DNA of 64,000 nt from Ignavibacteriaceae bacterium (GTDB lineage Bacteria; Bacteroidota; Ignavibacteria; Ignavibacteriales; Ignavibacteriaceae), in the NCBI GenBank assembly GCA_013388545.1, contig JACAFB010000045.1, positions 1 to 64,000 on the forward strand, read 5' to 3'. The stretch's first letter is position 1. Every line of letters begins with the position of its first letter. The position numbers and the translations under genes were made by a program. The notes below the pieces were generated by a model that was given only the letters and a program-made list of their open reading frames with translations, was not told the DNA's origin and searched no databases. Shown in pieces: positions 34,983-43,337 of the stretch.

Positions 34983-36119
34983 ATGAATTCGAAAAAATAT
35001 AATAACATTAAGCTTGCGGTTGGAATCTTAAAAGGCGCTGCCGGATTCATTCTGCTCTTTCTTTTTGTCTGGCTGGGTTTTAGTTCGATGCTTACTTCCT
35101 GGATTTCCGATTTTACTGATAATAATTATCTGATACTTTTAGCTTTTGTATTTATTTCCGGAATATCTGCTTCGGTAATTTCATTTCCCTTAAGTTATTA
35201 TTCGTCATTTTATCTTGAGCATAAATTTAAATTATCGAATCAAACTTTCCTGAAATGGATATGGGAGTCTTTAAAGGGAGTTTTCCTTTCCATAATAATC
35301 GGAATACCACTGTTGTTTTTATTTTATTTCACTTTGCAGCAGTTTGACAGTCTGTGGTGGCTGCCGTTTGCCATTATTGTTTTTTTATTTTCAGTAGTAC
35401 TTGCGAAAATTTTCCCGGTCTTCATTTTACCTCTTTTTTATAAAATGACTCCACTCAATGATGATAAATTAAAAGAAAGGATAACGAGATTATCATCTGA
35501 GGCGGGGGTAGCGGTTGAAAATATTTTTCGTTTTAACATGAGCAAGAACACAAAAAAAGCGAATGCTGTGTTTACGGGAATCGGGAAAACAAAACGGATT
35601 TTACTCGGCGATACACTTCTGGAAAATTATTCAGATGATGAAATTGAAACAATTGTTGCTCACGAATTAGGTCACTACAAAAAGAAACATATAATCAAAA
35701 ATATTTTTACGGGAACCGTTTTCAGCTTTTTAACCCTGTACCTTATTTCTCTGCTTTATCAAAAATCTCTTCCATTTTTTGGATTCACGCAAATAACAGA
35801 AATCGCTGCACTTCCGATTTTATCTCTCTGGGCTGCATTGATTGGTCTTATTCAAACTCCGCTCACAAATATGCTCTCAAGAAAATATGAATATGAAGCT
35901 GATAAGTATGCTGTTTTGTCAACCAGTAATCCCTCGGCATTTATTTCTGCACTCGAAAAACTTACAGAGCAGAATTTGGCAGATAAATTACCCCATCCGT
36001 TTATCGAATGGTTTTTTTACAGTCACCCTTCAATGAGTAAAAGAATAGAGTCAATCAATAAAACTGTAAATGAAGGAACAATATCTTTGGTAACTTCATC
36101 AGGTAAGGAGCTATCCTGA
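34983..36119 (+). CDS. M48-family zinc metallopeptidase (CAAX protease 1/Ste24-like)
   Basis: An integral membrane zinc peptidase of 378 aa. Hydrophobic helices fill the N-terminal half and the segment after the active site. The catalytic motif is H-E-L-G-H in IVAHELGHYKKKH; the third zinc ligand Glu lies in YEYEADKYAV. Preceding NTKKANAVFTGIGKTKRILLGDTLL is typical of Ste24-type M48 enzymes. In bacteria such enzymes take part in membrane protein quality control. I use ATG 34983; an in-frame TTG at 34944 looks like a promoter element. It overlaps plsC by 1 nt. Confidence 0.9.
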   Translation: MNSKKYNNIKLAVGILKGAAGFILLFLFVWLGFSSMLTSWISDFTDNNYLILLAFVFISGISASVISFPLSYYSSFYLEHKFKLSNQTFLKWIWESLKGVFLSIIIGIPLLFLFYFTLQQFDSLWWLPFAIIVFLFSVVLAKIFPVFILPLFYKMTPLNDDKLKERITRLSSEAGVAVENIFRFNMSKNTKKANAVFTGIGKTKRILLGDTLLENYSDDEIETIVAHELGHYKKKHIIKNIFTGTVFSFLTLYLISLLYQKSLPFFGFTQITEIAALPILSLWAALIGLIQTPLTNMLSRKYEYEADKYAVLSTSNPSAFISALEKLTEQNLADKLPHPFIEWFFYSHPSMSKRIESINKTVNEGTISLVTSSGKELS

Positions 36120-36829
36120 TGCTGTCTTATTTAAAAGTTTTTCTGATTGCAATTTTTACTTTATTGTGTTCAATAGCTGCTTTGACTTCATTACTTATCG
36201 ACCGAACTTACTACACTTACTTTAAGCTTTCAAAGATCTTTTCGGGTGGAATCCTTTTTATCAGTGGAGTAAAACTCAAATTAGTCGGGCTTGAAAATAT
36301 AAGCCCTGGTGAAACTTATGTTTTTGCTTCCAATCATAGCAGCCAGTTTGATATTCCTGCTCTTCAATTCGGGGTCCCTAACCGCTTTGTAATGGTCTTT
36401 AAAAAAGAGCTTTCAAAAATTCCTCTGTTCGGATGGCAGCTTGCTTTAGGTCCATATATTATGATTGACAGAAAAAATCCGGACAGCGCACTAAAAAGTA
36501 TTGATAAAGCAAAGCAATTGATGGAAAACAGAAAAATGTCCGTTCTTCTCTTCCCTGAGGGAACTCGCAGCAAAACCGGCGAAGTTCAGCCGTTCAAGCG
36601 GGGAGCTTTTCATTTAGCTGCCAAAGTCGGTTATCCTGTTGTGCCTGTAACAATCACCGGCACCGCGAAAATACTTCCTAAAGGTTCCTTTAAATTGAGA
36701 AAAGGAACTATCACTCTTACATTTGAAAAACCAATTGATACATCAAATCTGAATTCAAAACAAGATGAGGTTGCATTAATGAACCGGGTACGTGATATAA
36801 TTATAGAAACCAAATCAAAGGCAGACTAA
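36119..36829 (+). CDS. plsC: 1-acyl-sn-glycerol-3-phosphate acyltransferase
   Basis: A 236-aa membrane-bound enzyme that acylates lysophosphatidic acid to phosphatidic acid. An N-terminal hydrophobic segment precedes the catalytic NHSSQFD (H-x4-D), followed by the substrate-binding block LFPEGTRSKTGEVQPFKRGAFHLA (F-P-E-G-T-R-S) and VPVTITGT. Length fits the PlsC family. Start ATG overlaps the previous TGA, and its stop overlaps gatC (TAATG). Confidence 0.9.
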   Translation: MLSYLKVFLIAIFTLLCSIAALTSLLIDRTYYTYFKLSKIFSGGILFISGVKLKLVGLENISPGETYVFASNHSSQFDIPALQFGVPNRFVMVFKKELSKIPLFGWQLALGPYIMIDRKNPDSALKSIDKAKQLMENRKMSVLLFPEGTRSKTGEVQPFKRGAFHLAAKVGYPVVPVTITGTAKILPKGSFKLRKGTITLTFEKPIDTSNLNSKQDEVALMNRVRDIIIETKSKAD

Positions 36830-37113
36830 TGGCAGTTACAAAAAAGGATGTCGAATACATTGCTGAGCTTGCTCGCCTAAAGTTTTCAGAGGATGAGTTT
36901 GAAATGTTTACCAGACAATTCAACCAGATTCTTGAATATATGGATAAGCTCAATGAACTTGATACTTCCAATGTTGAGCCATTGTCTCATCCAACTGGCG
37001 GGAGTAATGTTTTCAGGGAGGATATAGTTGAAAAGTCTGTTCCCAGAGAAGCCGCACTTAAAAATGCTCCAAAAAGAAATGAAGAATTTTTCAAAGTTCA
37101 TAAAGTTATCTGA
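36829..37113 (+). CDS. gatC: Asp/Glu-tRNA amidotransferase subunit C
   Basis: A 94-aa subunit of GatCAB, which converts misacylated Glu-tRNA(Gln) or Asp-tRNA(Asn) to the amides. The family pattern is complete: VEYIAELARLKFSEDE, FNQILEYMDKLNELDTSNVEP, an Arg-Glu-Asp segment and a C-terminal NAPKRNEEFFKVHKVI. Its partners gatA and gatB are not next to it. It overlaps plsC by 1 nt and shares 35 nt with the beginning of kdsB in another frame. Confidence 0.93.
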   Translation: MAVTKKDVEYIAELARLKFSEDEFEMFTRQFNQILEYMDKLNELDTSNVEPLSHPTGGSNVFREDIVEKSVPREAALKNAPKRNEEFFKVHKVI

Positions 37114-37897
37114 GGAAAATAATATCCCTCAGGTTATCGGAGTTATTCCAGCAAGATTCGGATCAACAAGATTAATTGCCAAACCGCTGGCTAACATTGG
37201 CGGCAAGCCAATGATACAACACACTTTTGAAAATGCCAGACATTCTCGTTTAATAAATAAACTAATAATCGCTGTTGATGATAAGAAAGTTGAATCTGTT
37301 GCAAAAGATTTTGGTGCTGAAGTAATGATGACTCCTAAAAAGATCGCTTCAGGTTCTGACAGAATTGCTTTTGTCGCAAAATCAATTTCACAGGCTAAAA
37401 TCATAGTCAATATCCAGGGAGATGAGCCGTTTATTAATCCAAGGATGATTGATGAAGCCATTGCACCTCTTCTTTTTGATAAAACAGTTATGGTTTCTAC
37501 TCTTGCAAAAAAGATTTCAACTGTTTCTGAATTAAAATCACCCTCAGTGGTGAAAGTAGTTTTCGATTATAACAGCAATGCACTTTACTTCTCGCGTTCG
37601 CCAATTCCCTACGTTAGAGATGCCCGTACAAATATTGATAGGATAATGAATGCTGAAATCTTTAAACATATAGGTTTATATGTTTTCAGAAGAGAAGCGC
37701 TGTTAAAGTTTACAGAAATGCCGGCTACAGATTTAGAGCAAACTGAAAAGCTTGAACAGCTTCGCTTGCTTGAGAATGGAATAAAAATAAAAGTTGTAGT
37801 TACCGAATTCGACAGCTTTTCTGTTGATACACCGGAAGATTTGCAGAAAGCTCGTATCTACTATGATCGATATTTGAAAATGAAAGCTGAAGAATGA
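37079..37897 (+). CDS. kdsB: 3-deoxy-manno-octulosonate cytidylyltransferase (CMP-Kdo synthetase)
   Basis: Activates Kdo with CTP for the lipopolysaccharide inner core. Motifs: VIGVIPARFGSTRLIAKPLANIGGKPMI (nucleotide-binding start), IASGSDRIAFV, NIQGDEPFI, YFSRSPIPY and KHIGLYVFRREALL, then SVDTPEDLQKAR. From ATG 37079 the protein has 272 aa, about 17 residues longer at the N-terminus than usual, and overlaps gatC by 35 nt. A still earlier ATG (37028) exists but would lie deep inside gatC. Indicates that the organism makes a Kdo-containing LPS. It overlaps the next gene by 4 nt. Confidence 0.93.
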   Translation: MKNFSKFIKLSEENNIPQVIGVIPARFGSTRLIAKPLANIGGKPMIQHTFENARHSRLINKLIIAVDDKKVESVAKDFGAEVMMTPKKIASGSDRIAFVAKSISQAKIIVNIQGDEPFINPRMIDEAIAPLLFDKTVMVSTLAKKISTVSELKSPSVVKVVFDYNSNALYFSRSPIPYVRDARTNIDRIMNAEIFKHIGLYVFRREALLKFTEMPATDLEQTEKLEQLRLLENGIKIKVVVTEFDSFSVDTPEDLQKARIYYDRYLKMKAEE

Positions 37898-38853
37898 AAA
37901 TACCTCTTAAAATTAAACTGGCAAATCTGCCAACACCTCTTCAGAAAATTTCGTTTCGCGGAAATCAATTTCTGATTAAAAGGGATGATTTATCAGGCTC
38001 TGAGCTTTCAGGAAATAAAGTAAGAAAGCTTGAATACCTGCTTTATGAAGCAAAGAGAGAAAAAGCTGATATAGTTTTTACTTGTGGAGGTGATCAGTCT
38101 AATCACTCAAGAGCTACAGTTATTGCTGCCGCAAATGTGGGACTTAGAACCCGGTTATTCCTTTGGGGAAAACCAAAGAAGATTCCGGATGGAAATAATT
38201 TTATTTATAATTATCTCGGAGCAGAAACTGTTTATCTTAACAAACAGCAGTATAAAGATGTGAATGAAATAATGTTCGGCGAAAAACTCAGGCTTGAAAA
38301 GAAGGGGAAGAGAGTTTATGTTATTCCGGAAGGTGGTTCAACAACCTTAGGTATTTTGGGCTATGTTGATTTTATTAGCGAACTTAATAATCAGTTTGAT
38401 TTAACAAAAATAAATGGAATTGTGTGTGCTGCCGGCTCAGGAGGTACTGCTGCCGGAATATTAGCCGGTATATCGCTTCTTAATCTTAATGTAAAAGTCT
38501 ATGCAGTTAACGTACTCTATCCTGAAAATGTTATCAGGAAAAAGACCTTACAGCTTGCTGAAGGCTGCATTCTTGATTTTAATTTGAATTGCAAAATAAA
38601 AGAGGAAAATCTTATAGTCCTTTCAGGTTATTCAACTGAAGGTTATAAAAAAATCAGATTAAAAAAATTAAACCTCATAAAAGAATTTGCTTTAGAAACC
38701 GGAATAATTCTCGATCCGGCTTATACTGGTAAAGCGTTTGCTGCATACCAGGAGAATTTTCTGAGGAAAAACTCAGGCTTAAAGAATATTTTTATTCATA
38801 CTGGCGGGTTGATGGGTGTTTTTGGAAGAAGAAGAGAATATCTTTCAATCTGA
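37894..38853 (+). CDS. PLP-dependent D-cysteine desulfhydrase/ACC deaminase-like enzyme
   Basis: A 319-aa fold-type II PLP enzyme. The Schiff-base Lys42 lies in LSGSELSGNKVRKLEYLL, followed by TCGGDQSNHSRATVIAAA, the phosphate-binding AGSGGTAAGILAG and the end IHTGGLMGVFG. The family includes D-cysteine desulfhydrase (D-cysteine to pyruvate, sulfide and ammonia) and 1-aminocyclopropane-1-carboxylate deaminase; the two cannot be told apart safely by eye. It overlaps kdsB by 4 nt. Confidence 0.85.
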   Translation: MKIPLKIKLANLPTPLQKISFRGNQFLIKRDDLSGSELSGNKVRKLEYLLYEAKREKADIVFTCGGDQSNHSRATVIAAANVGLRTRLFLWGKPKKIPDGNNFIYNYLGAETVYLNKQQYKDVNEIMFGEKLRLEKKGKRVYVIPEGGSTTLGILGYVDFISELNNQFDLTKINGIVCAAGSGGTAAGILAGISLLNLNVKVYAVNVLYPENVIRKKTLQLAEGCILDFNLNCKIKEENLIVLSGYSTEGYKKIRLKKLNLIKEFALETGIILDPAYTGKAFAAYQENFLRKNSGLKNIFIHTGGLMGVFGRRREYLSI

Positions 38854-38908
38854 AATTAAACGATGATTGCTGCTTTGCCCTTATCAATTATTAATTTTAT
38901 TTTTAAAT

Positions 38909-39340
38909 ATGGATTGTATCTTTTGTGATATAATTAAAAAACGGTCAAAAGCCGAAATAATTTTTGAGAACGAAAAGGTTATTTCATTTCTCGATATTCG
39001 CCCCGTAAATTCAGGTCACGCTCTAGTAGTCTCAAAAGAACATTTCGATAACTTTCTCACAATTTCTCCTGAATCTTTAAAGGAATTAATTGTGGCAACT
39101 CAGTTTATAGCCGGTGCTGTTAAAAGAGCAGTGAATGCTGAAGGTTTTAACATTGTATCAAACAATGGCACAGTTGCCGGGCAAACTATTTTTCATTTTC
39201 ATTTTCATATTATTCCCAGATTCAAAAATGACTTTCATTTTAGATTTGATACAAAACCATACAATGAAAGTTCACTAAAAGAATCCGGAAAATCTATTCG
39301 TCAGGTCATTTCAAAATATAAGGACATCTTTCATGGATAA
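38909..39340 (+). CDS. HIT-family nucleotide hydrolase/transferase
   Basis: A 143-aa HINT-type protein. It begins [11 protein letters not shown], with the two cysteines usual at this place, and has the histidine triad HFHFHIIPR preceded by [12 protein letters not shown]. Such enzymes hydrolyse AMP-linked compounds. I take ATG 38909, where the conserved N-terminus begins, rather than the in-frame ATG 38867. It overlaps the B12-binding protein gene by 8 nt. Confidence 0.92.
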   Translation: MDCIFCDIIKKRSKAEIIFENEKVISFLDIRPVNSGHALVVSKEHFDNFLTISPESLKELIVATQFIAGAVKRAVNAEGFNIVSNNGTVAGQTIFHFHFHIIPRFKNDFHFRFDTKPYNESSLKESGKSIRQVISKYKDIFHG

Positions 39341-39740
39341 AAGAATCAGAGTATTGGTTGCAAAAGCAGGACTTGATGGTCATGATCGCGGAGCAAAAGT
39401 TATTGCCGCTGCATTAAGAGATGCTGGAATGGAAGTTATTTATACAGGTTTGCGTCAAACTCCGGAGATGATTGTAGAGGCTGCGATTCAGGAAGATGTT
39501 GATGTAATCGGAATCAGCATTTTATCAGGTGCTCATATGACAATTCTTCCGAAAATTCTGGAGTTGATGAAAAAAAGAGGTGTTACAGACATATTGTTGA
39601 CTGGCGGAGGAATAATTCCTGAAGATGATCTTAAAACCTTAAAGCAAATGGGTGTTGGGGAATTATTCACACCCGGTACCCCAACTACAAAAATTATTGA
39701 GTATATAACTGAATGGTGTAAAGCTAATCCACGTTCTTAA
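39333..39740 (+). CDS. Stand-alone B12-binding domain protein (methylmalonyl-CoA mutase C-terminal type)
   Basis: A 135-aa protein equal to the cobalamin-binding part of methylmalonyl-CoA mutase. The B12 lower-ligand motif D-x-H-x-x-G is present ([14 protein letters not shown]), followed by SILSGAHM and [11 protein letters not shown], both contacting the cobalamin tail. Family members act as separate small subunits of acyl-CoA mutases. No large mutase subunit or MeaB GTPase is in the window. Last gene of the operon, overlapping the HIT gene by 8 nt. Confidence 0.9.
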   Translation: MDKRIRVLVAKAGLDGHDRGAKVIAAALRDAGMEVIYTGLRQTPEMIVEAAIQEDVDVIGISILSGAHMTILPKILELMKKRGVTDILLTGGGIIPEDDLKTLKQMGVGELFTPGTPTTKIIEYITEWCKANPRS

Positions 39741-39802
39741 AAATCTTCGGTATATTTATTATTGGGGGTTGAACATTATCTTCTTTATTCAAGGAGTCAT
39801 AC

Positions 39803-42800
39803 ATGAAAAAAATTTTACTAATTTGTATTGCATTCATTCCTTTCTTAATTCAAGCGCAAACGTTAATAGAAGTAATTGATCTTCCTACCGGAAACTACTG
39901 GAATTACGGATACGGGATGGTTTATGAAAATAATCGTTACTGGATTTCATCAAGTCATTCACCTTCGGGGAAGGGAATATTTTTTGCCGTCAACAGCAGC
40001 GGAAATCTGATTGATACCCTGGATATTCTTTATCCAAGCATGCGAGAATCGCAAGGATTAGCTTTTGATGGTACATATTTTTGGTACATTGAAAGAAAAA
40101 CTGCACGCTGCGAAATTTTTAAGGTTGATCAGGCAGGCAATGTGTTGGACTCAATTACATCTTCAAATTTGGGAGGCTCACTTTATATTGGTGGCGCAGC
40201 CTGGGATGGAACCGGTTTGTGGTTTTCAGTTTATTCTCCAAATGCTTCTGTTGCATTATATAAAGTTAATGTTTCAACAAAACAAATTATTGATACAATA
40301 AGTGTCTTTGGTTTACAGCCAATGGGAATTGCCGTAAAAGGTGATACTTTGTTCTACGTAATGGATGGGTTTGAAAATGATCCTGAAAAAATATATGCAA
40401 TTGATTTAGCTACTGAAGATACTTTATTTTCCTGGCATGTTCCTGAGCAGCCCGGAGTAAGACAAAATCCGCGTGGTTTAGCCTGGGATGGACAATATTT
40501 CTGGCTGCTTGCTGAACCAGTCGGCTCTTCTTCAGGAAGACAATTATTCAAGTATTCACTTTCCGGCAGCGGCAATCCTTCGATTAATCTGTTAACCAAT
40601 TCAATTAATTTCGGAAATGTATTAATTGATTCTACCTCTACACAATTCTTAGGAATTAATAATTTTGGCTCTGCTGATCTTATTATTGATTCGATGAGAT
40701 TCAGCAACAGTGTCTTTTATACAAATGTTCCTTTTCCGATTAGCATTTCGCCGGGATTAACAGTAAACATCCCGATTAAATTTACCCCCTATGCTAACGT
40801 TGTTTATGATGATTCGGTACAGATATTTCATAATGACTTAAATTATGAATATTCCAAAGTTACCCTTTCAGGAAAAGGCGTATATACTGCACCATATCTT
40901 GCTCTCTCTTCGGCTTCAATTTTCTTTGGTGATAAAAGGATTAATTCAACTTCATACAAAGAGCTGACTTTGATTAACGCTGGTTCAGAACCTTTGCTGA
41001 TTGATTCGATAAGTTTAAATACCTCAAATTTTTCTCTTCAGTTTTTTACAGCACCCTTAACATTAGATTCGCTTGAAGAGTCAGTATTCAGAATATGGTT
41101 TAATCCCGATAACACAGGAAACTATTTTGACTCGCTAATGATTTATTCAAATGCTTCAAATGGTAGTTTAATTTATGTCCCGCTTTCAGGAAATGGTGTT
41201 ACCGTCGATCCTGTACTGGGAAATGTTTTCTGGCAGGGACAAGTGCCGCCCAACCCTGCAACGTCGTATCAAAATTATCAGGTAAGAGCAATGACTTTGA
41301 TGGATGATATAAATCTGGATGGAGAAGAAGACCTTATCGTTTGTTCTGCAAATTACTGGGTGCTGGCTTTTAATGGCAATAGTTCAGGAACCGGCGACAT
41401 ATTATGGAAGTTTTCCACTTATGGAAGCAACAATGACGCAGGTTCGGTTGAATGGGTTCAGAATTTACAAATTGCTGCAGATCTTAACGGCGATAATTTT
41501 AACGATGTAGTTGCTGGAACAACCGGCGGTGGTGAAAGTGTATTTGCAATCGATGGTAAAACCGGAATAAAAATCTGGGAATTCGGTGATCCTGTTAATT
41601 ATAACAATGGCGACATCATGGGAGTTGACGTTAAACGTGATTTCAATAACGACGGTGTCCCCGATGTCCTTGCTTCTGCAAGTGGAAATGAATCAACAGG
41701 CGAAGGGAGATTTTCAGTTTATCTGTTGAATGGATTGAACGGCAGCGAGATCTGGAGAATAAACCAGGCTCCCGAACAAAAATTGAAATATATGATTACA
41801 TCAACCGATGATGGAGGTGCTGTTGGTTCACGGGTTGGTACTAATAACCAGGTTATCGGTTTTAATAAGACGGGTTCAATTATCTGGACTTATTCGACAA
41901 GTGGTTCACCCTGGACGGTGCGTGAGATTTCAAATATTGGCGGAGCTTTGACTTCGGATGTAATAGTTGGAACTACAACCGGAAATGTTTATGCACTTGC
42001 AGGAAATAATGGTTCACTTATCTGGTCGACTAATATTGGAAATGTATTTATTGAAGATCTAAGGATTGTCCCTGATGTTAATAACTCGGGTACTCCAGAC
42101 ATTCTTGTCAGCGGAATTAACCCCAACATTTTTATGCTTGAAGGTTCTACTGGCAGTGTAATCTGGCAAAACAATACCGGTGGTAATATTCTAGGTGTTG
42201 GGAGTGTTGGCGATCTTAATGCAGATGGAATTCCTGAAGTTGGTTCTGCATCATTAAATAATCTGCTTCACATTTATGAATCAAAACTTGGTTCAATTTT
42301 ATTTACTTATTCATTTGGAGGCGGTGGAAATTCAACAGCAGCAGAACATGTAAATAAAATGGCAGATATCGACGATAACCTAAGCAATGAATTTGCAGGT
42401 GCCTGCAGGGATGGAAGAGTTGTCGCTTTCTCGGGCGGAACTGATGTAATTCCTGTTGAGCTGGTTAGTTTATCTGCCGGGATAATTGGCAATGATGTTG
42501 AATTGAAATGGTCAACTGCATCTGAAACAAATAATCGTGGATTTGAAATTCAAAGATTATCCATAAATCACAAAGTCAAACAATGGCATAACGTTGGTTT
42601 CGTTGAAGGCAGTGGTACTTCAATAAATAATAATTCATATACTTTTATTGATCGAAACCTTACGCCAGGTGCTTATTCCTACCGGATAAAGCAGATTGAC
42701 CTTGATGGTCGCTTTAATTATACCGGAGAAATAGCTGTTGAGATTGGAATTCCTGTTAAATTTGCGCTTGAGCAGAATTATCCTAATCCATTCAATCCAT

Positions 42801-43033
42801 CAACTAAAATCAATTACTCTATTCCAAAAGAAAGTGATGTCAAACTTACAGTTTATGATTTGCTTGGGCGAGAGATTTACACACTTGTAGATGACATTCA
42901 AAAACCCGGTTACTATGAAGTTGAATGGAAGGGACTTAATAGTTCTCAAATACCGGTTACTTCCGGAACTTATTTCTTCAGGCTTCAGGCCGGAAGTTAT
43001 AGCGCTGTTAAGAAAATGCTTTTATTAAGATAA
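39803..43033 (+). CDS. T9SS-exported multi-domain beta-propeller protein
   Basis: A 1076-aa secreted protein. Signal peptide 1-19 (IQAQ). Residues 25-265 look like a propeller with repeated AFDGTYFWYIE / AWDGTGLWFS / AWDGQYFWLL blades. Residues 270-500 hold two choice-of-anchor-D-like immunoglobulin domains (INFGNVLIDSTSTQ, IFFGDKRINSTSYK). Residues 515-850 are FG-GAP/PQQ-like blades with calcium-loop D-x-N-x-D patterns (DINLDGEED, DLNGDNFND, DFNNDGVPD). The T9SS type A sorting domain runs from about 985 to 1076 with NYPNPFNPSTKI at 992. An AAGGAG ribosome binding site precedes the ATG. Cell-surface role is inferred; binding partner unknown. Confidence 0.85.
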   Translation: MKKILLICIAFIPFLIQAQTLIEVIDLPTGNYWNYGYGMVYENNRYWISSSHSPSGKGIFFAVNSSGNLIDTLDILYPSMRESQGLAFDGTYFWYIERKTARCEIFKVDQAGNVLDSITSSNLGGSLYIGGAAWDGTGLWFSVYSPNASVALYKVNVSTKQIIDTISVFGLQPMGIAVKGDTLFYVMDGFENDPEKIYAIDLATEDTLFSWHVPEQPGVRQNPRGLAWDGQYFWLLAEPVGSSSGRQLFKYSLSGSGNPSINLLTNSINFGNVLIDSTSTQFLGINNFGSADLIIDSMRFSNSVFYTNVPFPISISPGLTVNIPIKFTPYANVVYDDSVQIFHNDLNYEYSKVTLSGKGVYTAPYLALSSASIFFGDKRINSTSYKELTLINAGSEPLLIDSISLNTSNFSLQFFTAPLTLDSLEESVFRIWFNPDNTGNYFDSLMIYSNASNGSLIYVPLSGNGVTVDPVLGNVFWQGQVPPNPATSYQNYQVRAMTLMDDINLDGEEDLIVCSANYWVLAFNGNSSGTGDILWKFSTYGSNNDAGSVEWVQNLQIAADLNGDNFNDVVAGTTGGGESVFAIDGKTGIKIWEFGDPVNYNNGDIMGVDVKRDFNNDGVPDVLASASGNESTGEGRFSVYLLNGLNGSEIWRINQAPEQKLKYMITSTDDGGAVGSRVGTNNQVIGFNKTGSIIWTYSTSGSPWTVREISNIGGALTSDVIVGTTTGNVYALAGNNGSLIWSTNIGNVFIEDLRIVPDVNNSGTPDILVSGINPNIFMLEGSTGSVIWQNNTGGNILGVGSVGDLNADGIPEVGSASLNNLLHIYESKLGSILFTYSFGGGGNSTAAEHVNKMADIDDNLSNEFAGACRDGRVVAFSGGTDVIPVELVSLSAGIIGNDVELKWSTASETNNRGFEIQRLSINHKVKQWHNVGFVEGSGTSINNNSYTFIDRNLTPGAYSYRIKQIDLDGRFNYTGEIAVEIGIPVKFALEQNYPNPFNPSTKINYSIPKESDVKLTVYDLLGREIYTLVDDIQKPGYYEVEWKGLNSSQIPVTSGTYFFRLQAGSYSAVKKMLLLR

Positions 43034-43058
43034 CACATAGACATCTCTAAGAAAATTT

Positions 43059-43096
43059 AAAGGCTCCTGATATATAAACAGGGGCTTTTTTATTTT
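43059..43096 (+). terminator. Intrinsic terminator after the propeller protein gene
   Basis: Stem AAAGGCTCCTG (43059-43069) with CAGGGGCTTTT (43079-43089), 11 bp including two G-T pairs, 9-nt loop, then a T-rich tail. The rest of the 304-nt gap to 43338 holds a candidate promoter and no gene I can support. Confidence 0.85.
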
Positions 43097-43278
43097 CAGA
43101 TGAAGTGTTGGAGTTGCGAGTATCAAAAAGTCTTTAAAGATTTTATCAAAGTAATCTGAAAGAGTAATTTTATTCCTCCCGAAGTCAATAATTCTCCCTG
43201 CAGTGTTATTTCGATGTGACATTGAATCAAAATTTTATAAAATATTAAAAGAAAAAGCGATGAAAATCTGGCTCAAAA

Positions 43279-43311
43279 TTTGCCTAAATTAAAATTACTT
43301 GATGACCTTTG
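43279..43311 (+). promoter_or_regulatory. Candidate promoter of the cohesin-like protein gene
   Basis: TTTG at 43279-43282, a 21-nt spacer and GACCTTTG at 43304-43311 (TAnnTTTG with a first-base mismatch). ATG follows at 43338. Confidence 0.35.
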
Positions 43312-43337
43312 GAACAAGAGATCATATTTCTTAATCA

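Noticed and set aside
43025-43222. Minus-strand 65-codon frame in the gap after the propeller gene
   Set aside because: It covers the plus-strand terminator hairpin, has no ribosome binding site and no recognisable motif.
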